Source: Prevotellaceae bacterium | Lineage (GTDB): Bacteria > Bacteroidota > Bacteroidia > Bacteroidales > Paludibacteraceae | Assembly (NCBI GenBank): GCA_031271815.1 | Contig: JAISVA010000027.1 | Location: forward strand, 1 to 64,000 | Reading direction: 5' to 3' | Length of the DNA stretch: 64,000 nucleotides | In this document: positions 43,933 through 52,725 of the stretch, piece after piece | Position numbering within the stretch: the first letter of the stretch is position 1 | How the letters are laid out: each line of letters starts with the position of its first letter | Notes under the pieces: model-generated | The model's database searches: none | What the model was told of the DNA's origin: nothing | What the model saw: the letters and a program-made list of their open reading frames with translations, nothing else | Translations under genes and position numbers: made by a program

Positions 43933-45348
43933 CTATCTTGTCAAAATCATCTGTTTTGTATCTACCGGCTTGCCGTCGCAAATCAATGTGTAGAAATAAA
44001 TGCCTGCCTGCAGGGCGGTAGCCTGTAGTACGGTTACGCCGCTTCCTCGCTCGGAAATAGAAATATTTCTTTGCTGGATCCCGTTTACATCGTAGATATA
44101 GATATTGGCGCTGCCCACTGTTTCAGGAATAAAATAACCGATTTCGGTTGCCCGGTTAAACGGATTCGGCGTGTTTTGCAGCAGCATCGGGATGGATTCT
44201 ATTCCGTTTTCTTCAAACGCTTTTTTATCAATGGATTTGATTCCCATCAGTTTTACTAATTGCTTGATTTGCTCGCGCTGTTCATCCATTTGAATTTGTT
44301 GTTTTTCAATCCGAATCTGTTTTTCTTCGATTTCCGACCGCTGGTCTTTCAGGGCTTCGATAATAACAGGAATCAATCCGATGTAATTAACAGAATAATA
44401 ACCGGCTGAATCCTGATTGACTAAATCGGGAAAAATCTCTTTTAATTCCTGAGCTAAATAACCGTATTCCGAAAATTCGACTACCTCTTTTTCTTGCGCT
44501 TTTCCGGTTGCTGACAGGGAATCTTTTTCTTCCTCAATAGGAGGAAGTACTTTTTTATACGATTTTCCCTGTAATAGATAAAGCTTCTCTTTTTCATCTG
44601 ACAACGGTTTTATGGCGGTTTTCAGACGTTCGTCGGAAGAAATTACCACAGAACCGTTAACGGCAATATTTCCGGCAACATCCAATAATCCTCCTGTTGG
44701 TTCTTTACCTATACCTACGCTGCCATTCATCACGACAAATTTACCACCGGTAAAATAGCCGGAATAACGCTTAGCCGAAGCCCCACCGGAAACGGTAGAA
44801 TAGATACCATATACTGAATGATTTTCAGGATGATTTGTACCCGTAGCGCCGGTAGATGAAAGATAAGCGCCATAAACAGTGCTGCCATAACTAAAGGTAG
44901 AAGTGTTATTTGCATATAATCCGTAGATGCTTCCCGAATAACCGCCATTGCCTGCTATATTATTGACGTAGTATCCGTAAGTGCTAGATGAATAGCCACT
45001 TACATTATTATTTGTATAGACCCCATAAGTTGAATTAGCATACTTTGTATTTTGATTGTCTATAAAAATGCCATAAAAAGGAGCGCTGCCGGGATTACTT
45101 CCATTCATTAGCCTGTTTTTAAAATAAGCGCCATATAATGGATTATTCAAATTGCCGTTGGAATTCTCAACTGTAGAATGTAATCCGAAAAGAGTATCCG
45201 TAGCAGCTTTTGAGTTCTTCAAAAGCAATTTAGCTTTTGAATTAGGCGTTCCGCCTATTCCGACATTGCCGGCGTTGTCAACGTTTATCTGTGTAAAAGC
45301 GATATGAGTAATACATAGTGTAACGAGGAAAAAAAAGGTCTTTTTCAT
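43933..45348 (-). CDS. Tail-fibre-domain (S74-like) T9SS protein, paralogue 1
   Basis: The 471-residue exported protein has a signal peptide (KTFFFLVTLCITHIAFTQ) and a middle part of Tyr/Gly-rich repeats (TYGVYTNNNVSGYSSSTYGY). Then comes an intramolecular chaperone/tail-fibre-like module (SSDERLKTAIKPLSDEKEKL, YGYLAQELKEIFPDLV), a coiled-coil (about residues 330-370) and a T9SS type A sorting domain (LLQNTPNPFNRATEIGYFIP to QMILTR). The S74-like module is typical of phage tail spikes and here serves a surface protein. It is a tandem duplicate of the next gene (45404-46741), nearly identical at both ends. A role in trimeric surface fibres or adhesion is inferred. Confidence 0.82.
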   Translation of the reverse strand: MKKTFFFLVTLCITHIAFTQINVDNAGNVGIGGTPNSKAKLLLKNSKAATDTLFGLHSTVENSNGNLNNPLYGAYFKNRLMNGSNPGSAPFYGIFIDNQNTKYANSTYGVYTNNNVSGYSSSTYGYYVNNIAGNGGYSGSIYGLYANNTSTFSYGSTVYGAYLSSTGATGTNHPENHSVYGIYSTVSGGASAKRYSGYFTGGKFVVMNGSVGIGKEPTGGLLDVAGNIAVNGSVVISSDERLKTAIKPLSDEKEKLYLLQGKSYKKVLPPIEEEKDSLSATGKAQEKEVVEFSEYGYLAQELKEIFPDLVNQDSAGYYSVNYIGLIPVIIEALKDQRSEIEEKQIRIEKQQIQMDEQREQIKQLVKLMGIKSIDKKAFEENGIESIPMLLQNTPNPFNRATEIGYFIPETVGSANIYIYDVNGIQQRNISISERGSGVTVLQATALQAGIYFYTLICDGKPVDTKQMILTR

Positions 45349-45403
45349 GATTGTATTTTTTAAAAATTAATAATTATCATTTTCAATCGAACGGCTAAAA
45401 TTT

Positions 45404-46741
45404 TTATCTTGTCAAAATCATCTGTTTTGTATCTACCGGCTTGCCGTCGCAAATCAATGTATAGAAATAAATGCCTGCCTGCAACTCAGTAGCCTGTAAT
45501 AAGGTTACTCCATTTCCCCGCTCGGCAACGGAAATGTTTTTTTGTTGAAGACCGTTTATATCGTAAATGTAGATATCGGCGTTGCCCACCGTTTCGGGAA
45601 TAAAGTAACCGATTTCAGTCGTTTTGTTAAACGGATTCGGCGTGTTTTGCAGCAGCATCGGGATGGATTCTATGCCGTTTGCTTCAAAGGCTTTCCTGTC
45701 AATGGATTTTATGTCGGCCAGCTTTACTAATTGCTTGATTTGCTCGCGTTGTTTTTCAATTTCCGATCGCTGTTCTTTCAATGCTTCGACAATAACCGGT
45801 ATTAATCCGATGTAATTAACGGAATAGTAGCCTGCTGAATCCTGGCTTACCAAATCGGGAAAAATCTCTTTTAATTCCTGGGCTAAATAACCGTATTCCG
45901 GATTTTCATCAATTTTTTCGTTTCTTCCGGCTTTCTCTGCAACGGACAGGGAGTCTTTCAACCCGGAAGGAAGCGGTGCTTTTTTGTACGATTTTCCTTG
46001 CAGTAGATAAAGCTTGTCCTTTTCGTCGGTTAGCGGTTTTATGTCGCTTTTCAGGCGTTCATCGGAAGAATATAACGTTGAGCCTACTCTGATTGTGCCG
46101 TTGACATCTAACAGGTAAGCGGGATTGTCTCTGCCTATACCCACATTCCCGTTCATCACAATAAATTTTCCGCCGGAAAAATAACCGGAATAACGATAAC
46201 TTGCACTTCCGCCTGAAACAGTTGTGTAAATGCCGTATATACTTCCACTTGAGCTACCGATGTTTGCCGAATAAATTCCATATACATTTCCCGAATAACT
46301 ATTTGTATTGTTGTTTAAATAGATGCCATACAAACTCCCCGAATAGCTATGATTGGAAATGTTATCTGCGTAAAAACCATATATGCTGCCGCCATAACCG
46401 CTTGCGGTGTTTTTTGCATAATACCCGTACGTGTCATTCGAATACCCTCCTATATTATTATTTGTATAGACACCATAGTTTGTACTTATGTATGCAGTAT
46501 TCGCATTGTCCAAATAAGTTCCATAAAGGATGCCGCCTGTTTTGGGATATAATTCTCTCAGTTTATTTGTTGAACGTAACCCGAAGGCAGTATCGGAAGC
46601 CAATTCATTATACAAAAGCAATTTAGCTTTCGTGCTGGGCGTGACGCCGATTCCTGCATTGCCGACATTGTTTACTTTCAGTTGCGCAAATCCCATATGC
46701 GCAAGACATAATGTGATAAATAGAAAAAAAATCTTTTTCAT
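45404..46741 (-). CDS. Tail-fibre-domain (S74-like) T9SS protein, paralogue 2
   Basis: The 445-residue paralogue of the neighbouring gene has the same plan: signal peptide, YGVYTNNNIGGYSNDTYGYY-type repeats, the module SSDERLKSDIKPLTDEKDKL with YGYLAQELKEIFPDLV, a shorter coiled-coil and an almost identical T9SS sorting domain ending TKQMILTR. The Tyr/Gly repeat segment differs from paralogue 1 in number and sequence of repeats. The spacing of 55 nt suggests a shared transcript starting upstream of 46741. The 159-bp repeat copy 3 lies just upstream of it. Confidence 0.82.
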   Translation of the reverse strand: MKKIFFLFITLCLAHMGFAQLKVNNVGNAGIGVTPSTKAKLLLYNELASDTAFGLRSTNKLRELYPKTGGILYGTYLDNANTAYISTNYGVYTNNNIGGYSNDTYGYYAKNTASGYGGSIYGFYADNISNHSYSGSLYGIYLNNNTNSYSGNVYGIYSANIGSSSGSIYGIYTTVSGGSASYRYSGYFSGGKFIVMNGNVGIGRDNPAYLLDVNGTIRVGSTLYSSDERLKSDIKPLTDEKDKLYLLQGKSYKKAPLPSGLKDSLSVAEKAGRNEKIDENPEYGYLAQELKEIFPDLVSQDSAGYYSVNYIGLIPVIVEALKEQRSEIEKQREQIKQLVKLADIKSIDRKAFEANGIESIPMLLQNTPNPFNKTTEIGYFIPETVGNADIYIYDINGLQQKNISVAERGNGVTLLQATELQAGIYFYTLICDGKPVDTKQMILTR

Positions 46742-46799
46742 AAAATATATTATTAGTTAAAAATAGTGTAATTACAATGATTAATTTCAATAAAAAAGG

Positions 46800-46958
46800 G
46801 GCTGTCTCAAAAGAACGCGGATGACGCAGATAACACGGATCTTCACAGATAACAAACGAACAGGAATTTTATATATAACTAATTATCAACGATATAAAAA
46901 TCAGTGTTCATCTGTGTTATCTGTGTTATCTGCGTTCAAAAAGACTTTTGAGACAGCC
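46800..46958 (+). repeat. 159-bp MITE-like repeat, copy 3 (family A)
   Basis: It begins GGCTGTCTCAAAAGAACGC and ends CTTTTGAGACAGCC. Inner arms carry GATGACGCAGATAACACGG and the inverse of it. Same length and orientation as copy 1. Confidence 0.8.
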
Positions 46959-47018
46959 TCTTTTTTATAAAGGAGAAATACGGATTAGATTTTACTGCTT
47001 TATATTTCTTCCCGGGTC

Positions 47019-47047
47019 AATCGCATATTGATGCGATTATTTTTTTA
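47019..47047 (+). terminator. Orphan plus-strand terminator hairpin
   Basis: AATCGCAT (47019-47026), loop ATTG, ATGCGATT (47031-47038), then ATTTTTTT. It has the shape of an intrinsic terminator on the plus strand, but no plus-strand gene is visible before it (repeat copy 3 lies 60 nt upstream). Confidence 0.5.
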
Positions 47048-47094
47048 GTTATTCGTCTTAAAATTTGTGTTTTCCGTAATGTGCCGGCAGGAAC

Positions 47095-47322
47095 TTACCG
47101 AGTATCACGTTTTTTTCTGAAATGCCGGAAAATACCTTTTGCCTGTTTGTATATTTCAATACCTACTATTATCTTTTTCCACCAGTCGAGCCCCGATATT
47201 AGCTTTTCTTTCGTATAGATATACTTGTAATAATCAGCATGTAACTTTGCCTTGACATAGAGCAGTTGCTCTTTTTTGAATTCTTTCTGCTCTTTTAATT
47301 GCGAATATGATTTAATATGCAT
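47095..47322 (-). CDS. Small hypothetical protein in the YtxH/holin-like cluster
   Basis: The 75-residue protein is Lys-rich (KSYSQLKEQKEFKKEQLLY) with one Trp-containing amphipathic stretch (SGLDWWKKIIVGIEIYKQA). No family is recognised. It starts 12 nt after the holin-like gene and is co-oriented with it, so it is probably a small membrane-associated accessory of that unit. Confidence 0.6.
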   Translation of the reverse strand: MHIKSYSQLKEQKEFKKEQLLYVKAKLHADYYKYIYTKEKLISGLDWWKKIIVGIEIYKQAKGIFRHFRKKRDTR

Positions 47323-47334
47323 AAACAGTCCTCC

Positions 47335-47676
47335 TTATTTCATCAATTTACTTATTAAACGTGCCATAGGCGAAAAGAAAAGAGCTTTCCGGAACAGGAT
47401 AATCAAAACGATGATCAACAGATTGATGCCGGATACAATAAATAATGCCGGAGCGAAATCTCCCAGCATTTCTTCGAACACAAATACCAGCGCAACCGAA
47501 AGATAGGCAAATGCAAAAAAGAAAGCGCTCAAACAGATAAATACAATGATTATAAAAGAGACGATGAGCGACAGTTTTTCAATTGCGTTTAATTTCCAGT
47601 ATTCTTTTTGGATTGCGGCAAATTCCGTAAAATCGGAAATAATGTTTTCTATTATATTTTTTGAATTTACTCTCAT
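47335..47676 (-). CDS. Phage-holin-like DUF1469 membrane protein
   Basis: The 113-residue protein has two strong membrane helices (LSLIVSFIIIVFICLSAFFF and LFIVSGINLLIIVLIILF), with the spacing and acidic loop of the DUF1469/holin-X family. Such proteins are common in Bacteroidota envelope-stress clusters together with YtxH-domain proteins, as here (47834-48058 upstream). It is not likely to be a true phage holin. The exact role is unknown. Confidence 0.72.
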   Translation of the reverse strand: MRVNSKNIIENIISDFTEFAAIQKEYWKLNAIEKLSLIVSFIIIVFICLSAFFFAFAYLSVALVFVFEEMLGDFAPALFIVSGINLLIIVLIILFRKALFFSPMARLISKLMK

Positions 47677-47714
47677 ATTCGTAATTGTTGTATGACTGTC
47701 TGAAAAGATATTTA

Positions 47715-47797
47715 TCCACGAATTACACGAATTAATACTAAATTAATTATCTGTAACTTACGTATTTGTAAATTAAACAATTCGCGTAATTCGTGGA
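47715..47797. repeat. Palindromic repeat, family B, second full copy
   Basis: TCCACGAATTACACGAATTA at the left and AATTCGCGTAATTCGTGGA at the right form an imperfect palindrome of 83 bp, related to 20388-20488. Confidence 0.65.
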
Positions 47798-47833
47798 CTT
47801 TTCAGGCAACCTCGATTTCCCTTAAGAATGTTT

Positions 47834-48058
47834 TTAGTGGTTTGTCAAAATCTCAACAACCTCTTCCGGATCATAATCAATCCCTTTCGATTTTAAGAAA
47901 TCCTGAATTTGATCCTGTAACTCATCCTTTTTGTCTTTTGCAAGACGCACCAAGCGCTCGCGCGTTTTCGACCCTTTTTCGGGTGCGAACAACATACCGG
48001 CTGCAACTCCTATGGCAACCCCACCACACAAAGCGAGTAAAATGTTCAATTTATTCAT
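47834..48058 (-). CDS. YtxH domain-containing protein
   Basis: The 74-residue protein has an N-terminal membrane helix with Gly motif (ILLALCGGVAIGVAAGMLFAPEKGSKT), the hallmark G-x-x-x-G-xxx-LFAPxxG of YtxH. A charged helical tail (KKDELQDQIQDFLKSKG) follows. YtxH proteins are short general-stress membrane proteins of unknown mechanism. It is the first gene of a three-gene minus-strand cluster, separated from the holin-like gene by a family B repeat. Confidence 0.82.
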   Translation of the reverse strand: MNKLNILLALCGGVAIGVAAGMLFAPEKGSKTRERLVRLAKDKKDELQDQIQDFLKSKGIDYDPEEVVEILTNH

Positions 48059-48151
48059 ATTGTTATTTTTTAGATTGAAGATAAACGTTATCTCTTATTT
48101 GAAATAACACATCCGGAAGTATTTTTGTTTGTATTTTTATGAAAAAAATAG

Positions 48152-50077
48152 TTAATTTAAAAAATAAATTAACGAAAAGTAAAAATGCCTTCCCGGCATT
48201 GCCTTGAACGGTGTATTTTGATAGTCGGTATCAAACAGATTGTTTAGATTTAATGATGTTTTCAAGCCGTGTTTTCCGAAAGTAAAGAGGTAATCAGCTG
48301 TTAAGTTGGCAGTAAAGTAGGCATCCATTACGTCGAAAACATTGGCGGTAGTACGTTTTCCGGTATAGCTTCCCTGAACGGAAAGAGAGAATTGACGGAT
48401 TTGCGACCTGAAGACGGCAGAAAAAGTATGTTCCGGTAATAACGGCATCTGCTTTCCCTGAAACGGGCGCATCTCCTGGAATCCCTTTTTTACCTCAGCA
48501 TGTGTGTAGGCGTAATTGAGCGATAAAAAATGCCCGGAATGAGGTAAAGTAACCGTTTGTTTGCAATTCAATTCAAGTCCGCGGGTTTCTACGCGGTCAA
48601 TATTTTGCGGTTTCCACAGGTTTCCGTATGGCATCCACATAATCCAGTTGGAAACATCGTTGCGATAGGCGGTTGCATCTAATGAAAACTGATACCGGGA
48701 ACGGGTAAAAGAATAATGTCCGCCGGCTTCCACATTAAAACCGTCTTCCGGTTTCAAATAACGGTTGTCCGTTTCGCCCCAATAGCGATCATTCAATGTC
48801 GGTACTTTGAAGTTACGCGAAATATTCGCACGTAAAATCAGTTGGTCACGCGAATTGTCGATTATCCTAACCGAACTTCCCAGTGAAGGAGTGAACGGCG
48901 CTTTCGTTCCCGAAACAAATCCTTGCCTGAAATTACAGGTAAGGTCCCAACGCTTTAGAATAAGAAATCGTGAAAAGAGGAAAAGATCGCCGCGCCATTC
49001 ATCTACTCCTTCCTTGTAGGCATAGACTTCGGGACGAATATACTGGACTTCGGCTCCTCCCTTTAAGTTGATTTCCCTTATTAAAAAGTCTTTTAGACTT
49101 TTCCCGGCATTTACGTTGCAGATGAAATTATTTGTCGCAATAATATCTTCTTTATATTCCTGATGATCGTTTATCCATGCGATTTTTGTCCTGAATGTTA
49201 CCGGTGTGTAAAGCACATAATCAGCCATCAGGCGTGTAGAACGGTCGTCAATATCCTCGTATTTTGAGGCATCGCTGTTGTTTTGCATAGAAGGTTGAAT
49301 TTTCCGGAAAAAACAGGTGTGCCATAATTTTACACCAAGATGCTGTTTTTCATTCAGCTTAAAATCCAGCTCTTCCAGTAAGCCGTAATTATGGTAAGCG
49401 GCGTTTTTTTGCTTTTCTTCCCTGTCTCTGTATGAAAATGAAAAGCTGTTGTCCGAACGGTTATAGAAAAGAGCCGACTTGGATTGAATCCGCCCGTTAC
49501 CTGCATGGATTTTTGCTCCCGTAAACGAGTAACCGAACGAACCTGCTGTTTCCTGCAGCGAAAAGGCGAATTTTTTGCGAAAAGCCGGTTGGCTTGAAAG
49601 TGAAATGCCGCCGCCGATAGCGCCGTTTCCGTAGAGTGCGCTTTCTCCGCCCGGATGCACTGCCACACGGTCAAAAAAGAAAAGCGGCAACCGGCTGAAA
49701 TCTACTTGACCCATTGTGAGCGGATTGATTGTCAACCCATTCCACGAAACGGAAGTATGTGATGAGGCTGTCCCGCGGAGGGAGACGGTCGAAAGCATTC
49801 CGTGACCGCTTTCCTTGATAAAAACGGGTGTATTTTGTGATAGGTAATCGGACAGGGAAGTGTGTTGCAAAGTGGTCAGCAACGCTTTTTCGGCTACTTG
49901 AACACTGCCGCCGGTAAAACGATTATTCTCAAAATCAGGATCGGGATTTTGTGCCGAAACTATTACTTCTTCCAATTCGTAAGTGCGAAGGGAATCGCGA
50001 TTTCCTGCCATTCCCTGAGGAAAAAAGCATATTAGAATGAGAAAGAATAGCGAATATGGACGGAAAGATACATTCAT
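48152..50077 (-). CDS. BtuB-like TonB-dependent receptor (cobalamin uptake)
   Basis: The 641-residue outer-membrane protein has a signal peptide (PYSLFFLILICFFPQGMA). A TonB-box/plug region follows (ELEEVIVSAQNPDP, LSTVSLRGTASSHTSVSWNG, GQVDFSRLPLFFFDRVAVHP, GAIGGGISLSS), then a 22-strand barrel ending with an aromatic residue pattern (MPGRHFYFSLIYFLN). Plug and barrel match BtuB-type receptors. Its leader carries a cobalamin riboswitch (about 50105-50285), so vitamin B12 or another corrinoid is the likely cargo and expression is shut off by cobalamin. I leave the symbol empty because corrinoid specificity is not shown by the protein itself. Confidence 0.85.
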   Translation of the reverse strand: MNVSFRPYSLFFLILICFFPQGMAGNRDSLRTYELEEVIVSAQNPDPDFENNRFTGGSVQVAEKALLTTLQHTSLSDYLSQNTPVFIKESGHGMLSTVSLRGTASSHTSVSWNGLTINPLTMGQVDFSRLPLFFFDRVAVHPGGESALYGNGAIGGGISLSSQPAFRKKFAFSLQETAGSFGYSFTGAKIHAGNGRIQSKSALFYNRSDNSFSFSYRDREEKQKNAAYHNYGLLEELDFKLNEKQHLGVKLWHTCFFRKIQPSMQNNSDASKYEDIDDRSTRLMADYVLYTPVTFRTKIAWINDHQEYKEDIIATNNFICNVNAGKSLKDFLIREINLKGGAEVQYIRPEVYAYKEGVDEWRGDLFLFSRFLILKRWDLTCNFRQGFVSGTKAPFTPSLGSSVRIIDNSRDQLILRANISRNFKVPTLNDRYWGETDNRYLKPEDGFNVEAGGHYSFTRSRYQFSLDATAYRNDVSNWIMWMPYGNLWKPQNIDRVETRGLELNCKQTVTLPHSGHFLSLNYAYTHAEVKKGFQEMRPFQGKQMPLLPEHTFSAVFRSQIRQFSLSVQGSYTGKRTTANVFDVMDAYFTANLTADYLFTFGKHGLKTSLNLNNLFDTDYQNTPFKAMPGRHFYFSLIYFLN

Positions 50078-50104
50078 TTAACTTTTTCTCCCGAAAGCTA
50101 ATCG

Positions 50105-50285
50105 TTTTTATAGAATCCGAATACAGGTTTTCCGGCTCCCTTTTTACATTATCCCTTCCCATTCCGCGAGCGAAACAGTGGTTTTTGATAAAAACTTCCA
50201 AACGAAGATCGGAAGAAAAAGTTACGGCAGCGGGTACTGCTCTTGAGTTTAACAAGATTCCCTATATGTGTTTTGGATTGTAAAT
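50105..50285 (-). promoter_or_regulatory. Cobalamin (B12) riboswitch
   Basis: On the minus strand the leader contains ATAGGGAATC, then GAGCAGTACCCGCTGCCGTAA, a CCACTG box, GGGAAGG and GCCGGAAAACCTGT. These occur in the order and spacing of the B12-riboswitch core. It lies directly before the TonB-dependent receptor gene. Ends are approximate. Confidence 0.85.
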
Positions 50286-50342
50286 GAAAAAATATGGCCG
50301 TAAAACAGATATTCTATTTTACGGCAATCCGCATGATTACTG

Positions 50343-50810
50343 CTACCATGCAAGACGAACCATAAAAGTGTAGCTCCACGGATCTCTGTTCTGCACGTCA
50401 AAATCATTGTATTTAACAATGAATCGCACATTCTGAGGGGAAAACTCACATGTTACCTGTTCCGTCCACATATAATTACCCTGGTAATAATCGTCAAAAG
50501 GGAGAGGCGAGATAATTTCCTTTTCCGCATCCATTACCAGATAGGCATTCATCACTCCGTTGTCAAAAATCATGTTGGTTAAGAACGGTTCTCTAAAATC
50601 GTAATAGAAATACGTCCATCCGGATTCTTCCAATTCACCTGCTTCGGGAGGAACATCAAATAACTTCCAATCAGTCGATGAAACAGTATAGTATACTGTT
50701 TTTGTATTCATCACTACTTCTTCGGTGTAATATTCTTCTGTTACATATTTATCAGCACAGGAGGAAATAAACAAAACCGGCAATAGCAGAAAAAAACGAA
50801 AAATTTTCAT
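50343..50810 (-). CDS. Hypothetical lipoprotein
   Basis: The 155-residue protein begins MKIFRFFLLLPVLFISSC, a signal peptide with lipobox (F-I-S-S-C), so it is anchored in the outer or inner membrane. The mature part is rich in Tyr and acidic residues (VTEEYYTEEVVMNTKTVYYT). It is of a type commonly annotated as a hypothetical lipoprotein in Bacteroidales. I use the ATG at 50810; the longer frame from 50834 would add eight residues before the signal. Function is unknown. Confidence 0.65.
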   Translation of the reverse strand: MKIFRFFLLLPVLFISSCADKYVTEEYYTEEVVMNTKTVYYTVSSTDWKLFDVPPEAGELEESGWTYFYYDFREPFLTNMIFDNGVMNAYLVMDAEKEIISPLPFDDYYQGNYMWTEQVTCEFSPQNVRFIVKYNDFDVQNRDPWSYTFMVRLAW

Positions 50811-50960
50811 ACGTAAATATTTTATTTTTAACATTATGGTTGTATGGAAGCCGCAGGCATTTTTATTCTCTTTGGTGAACGTTAGTTTATGCGGGTTTCA
50901 TAATATCTATTTTTTTTGACTTACCTGATTATTCAGATTAAACAAAGATAATAAAATTTA

Positions 50961-52136
50961 TCAGAAAACAATGTTCACAATTTTTCCCGGAACGACGATG
51001 ATTTTTTTTGCCGCTTTTCCTTCCATCGTTTTCACGGTCTGTTCATTTTCCAGCGCTGCTTTTTCTACTGCTTCTTTCGGCATACCGGCGGGAAGTTCCA
51101 ACGTAAACCGCACTTTCCCGTTGAATGAAATCGGGTATTTTACCGAGTTTTCTTTCAAATATTCTTCGTTTAACAGAGGCCACCCGGCATTGTAAACGGA
51201 TGAATTGTTACCCAGCATTTGATATAATTCTTCCGCAATATGCGGTGCATAAGGGGCAATAAGAATGACAAATGGCTCCAAAATGGCTTTTTTGTTACAC
51301 TTTAAGGCAGTCAGTTCATTTACGCAAATCATAAATGCCGCTACCGAAGTATTGAATGAGAAATTCTCAATATCATACGTAATCTTTTTGATCAGCTTGT
51401 GCAGGGATTTCAACTCCTCGGCAGTCGGTTCGTCGTCGGAAACCGAGATTTCTTCGCCTTTGGAAAACAGTCCCCACAGTTTTTTCAGGAAACGGTGCAC
51501 GCCGTCAATCCCGTTGGTGTCCCACGGTTTGGATTGCTCCAGCGGACCTAAAAACATCTCATAAAGGCGCAGCGTGTCGGCTCCGTATTTTTCCACAATA
51601 TCGTCTGGATTAACTACGTTGTACATGGATTTCGACATTTTTTCGACCGCCCATCCGCAAACGTATTTGCCGTTTTCGAGGATAAATTCGGCGTTTTTGT
51701 AATCGGGACTCCAATTCCTGAACTTCTCAATGTCCAATATGTCGTTGCTTACAATGTTCACATCCACGTGAATGGGCGTAACATCGTATTGGTCTTTCAA
51801 ATTGTATGAAACAAACGTGTTGGTTTCCTTGATCCGGTAGACGAAATTACTCCGCCCTTGAATCATCCCCTGATTAATCAGCTTCTGGAACGGTTCATCT
51901 TTTGAGATAATGCCGAGATCGAACAGGAATTTATTCCAGAAACGGCTGTAAATCAAGTGACCGGTAGCGTGTTCCGTTCCGCCGAGATACAAATCCACGT
52001 TGCCCCAGTAATCGTTTGCCTCCTTGCCGACGAGCGCTTTATCGTTGTGCGGGTCTTCGTATCGCAGATAATATGCGGATGAGCCGGCAAATCCGGGCAT
52101 CGTGTTGAGTTCGAGAGGATATTTTTTAGTTTCCAT
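50961..52136 (-). CDS. leuS: Leucyl-tRNA synthetase, C-terminal fragment (KMSKS and anticodon part)
   Basis: The 391 residues begin [20 protein letters not shown] and continue with the LeuRS catalytic core downstream of the editing domain ([20 protein letters not shown]), the KMSKS loop ([16 protein letters not shown]), the anticodon-binding domain ([28 protein letters not shown]) and the C-terminal domain ending [11 protein letters not shown]. It lacks the HIGH half, which is encoded separately at 52720-54858. A GxxExxY element separates them. The start ATG at 52136 lies right at the element junction and seems to be supplied by the flanking sequence. Whether both halves assemble into an active enzyme is unknown. 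Confidence 0.85.
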   Translation of the reverse strand: METKKYPLELNTMPGFAGSSAYYLRYEDPHNDKALVGKEANDYWGNVDLYLGGTEHATGHLIYSRFWNKFLFDLGIISKDEPFQKLINQGMIQGRSNFVYRIKETNTFVSYNLKDQYDVTPIHVDVNIVSNDILDIEKFRNWSPDYKNAEFILENGKYVCGWAVEKMSKSMYNVVNPDDIVEKYGADTLRLYEMFLGPLEQSKPWDTNGIDGVHRFLKKLWGLFSKGEEISVSDDEPTAEELKSLHKLIKKITYDIENFSFNTSVAAFMICVNELTALKCNKKAILEPFVILIAPYAPHIAEELYQMLGNNSSVYNAGWPLLNEEYLKENSVKYPISFNGKVRFTLELPAGMPKEAVEKAALENEQTVKTMEGKAAKKIIVVPGKIVNIVF

Positions 52137-52148
52137 ATAAATTCGTTT

Positions 52149-52226
52149 TTAATTGTTTTTATTTATCAGATTCACCACCACTTTTACCATCATATCTTTT
52201 TCTTCGGTGCGGCTTTCGGCAATCAT
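52149..52226 (-). CDS. Possible 25-residue peptide at the GxxExxY element edge
   Basis: From an ATG at 52226 the frame encodes MIAESRTEEKDMMVKVVVNL and ends INKNN, with TAA at 52149-52151. It begins just inside the edge of the inverted repeat at 52229-52272 and ends 12 nt before the leuS C-terminal ATG. It may be a leader for the downstream fragment or chance. Low certainty. Confidence 0.25.
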   Translation of the reverse strand: MIAESRTEEKDMMVKVVVNLINKNN

Positions 52227-52228
52227 TG

Positions 52229-52725
52229 TCTTGAACCAAGATTTATACAAGATTAAAATGATTATTAAGATTGCTTTTTGTTTGCATCGTATTTGTTATT
52301 GAACAATCGTTTGAACTGTAAACTTTTACTTCCAAAATTTATAAGTAATCCGGTTTCTAAATTGTATGCTTCCAAGTAATTTTTTGCTTGTGCTAATTGT
52401 AAATCATCAAGATTTGTTATTGCTTTAATTTCGACAGATGTATTACCTGTTACAAGAAAATCAACTCTACGTTGCCCAACATCAAAACCTTTGTAAAATA
52501 ATGGCATTTCAAACTCCCGCTGATGTTCAATTGCTCGTAAATTCATTTCAATAGAAAATGCTCTTTGATAAACAACTTCTTGAAAGCCACTGCCTAAAAC
52601 ATTATGTACCTCCATTGCTGCCCCAATTACATCGTGTGTTATTTTATTTCGTTTTTCTATTGTCATAATTTTTTCAACATAAATCTTGAAAATCATTTTA
52701 ATCTTGTGAAAATTCTGGTTCAAGA
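52229..52725 (-). mobile_element. Inverted-repeat-bounded GxxExxY element inserted in leuS
   Basis: The unit is bounded by TCTTGAACCAAGATTTATAC at 52229 and its near-inverse ending GGTTCAAGA at 52725; arms of about 44 bp (52229-52272 and 52682-52725) differ at a few positions. The only gene inside is the GxxExxY nuclease (52265-52666). The N-terminal leuS frame runs into its border and stops there. Confidence 0.7.
52265..52666 (-). CDS. GxxExxY family PD-(D/E)xK nuclease-like protein
   Basis: The 133-residue protein carries the name-giving motif LGSGFQEVVYQRAF (G-x-x-E-x-x-Y) and VDFLVTGNTSVEIKAI, the D...ExK core of a PD-(D/E)xK fold. TGLLINFGSKSLQFKRL follows near the end. The frame opens at 52723, but the ATG at 52666 (MTIEKRNKITHDVIG) gives the usual length. 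The protein sits inside a ~0.5-kb inverted-repeat-bounded unit that interrupts leuS. I infer that it is the DNA-cutting or maintenance protein of a mobile unit, by analogy with other nuclease-coding elements. Its biochemical action is not known. Confidence 0.8.
   Translation of the reverse strand: MTIEKRNKITHDVIGAAMEVHNVLGSGFQEVVYQRAFSIEMNLRAIEHQREFEMPLFYKGFDVGQRRVDFLVTGNTSVEIKAITNLDDLQLAQAKNYLEAYNLETGLLINFGSKSLQFKRLFNNKYDANKKQS

Noticed and set aside
47335..47676. Prophage lysis cassette
   Set aside because: The holin-like protein is of the DUF1469 type beside a YtxH gene and no endolysin or phage structural gene is present.
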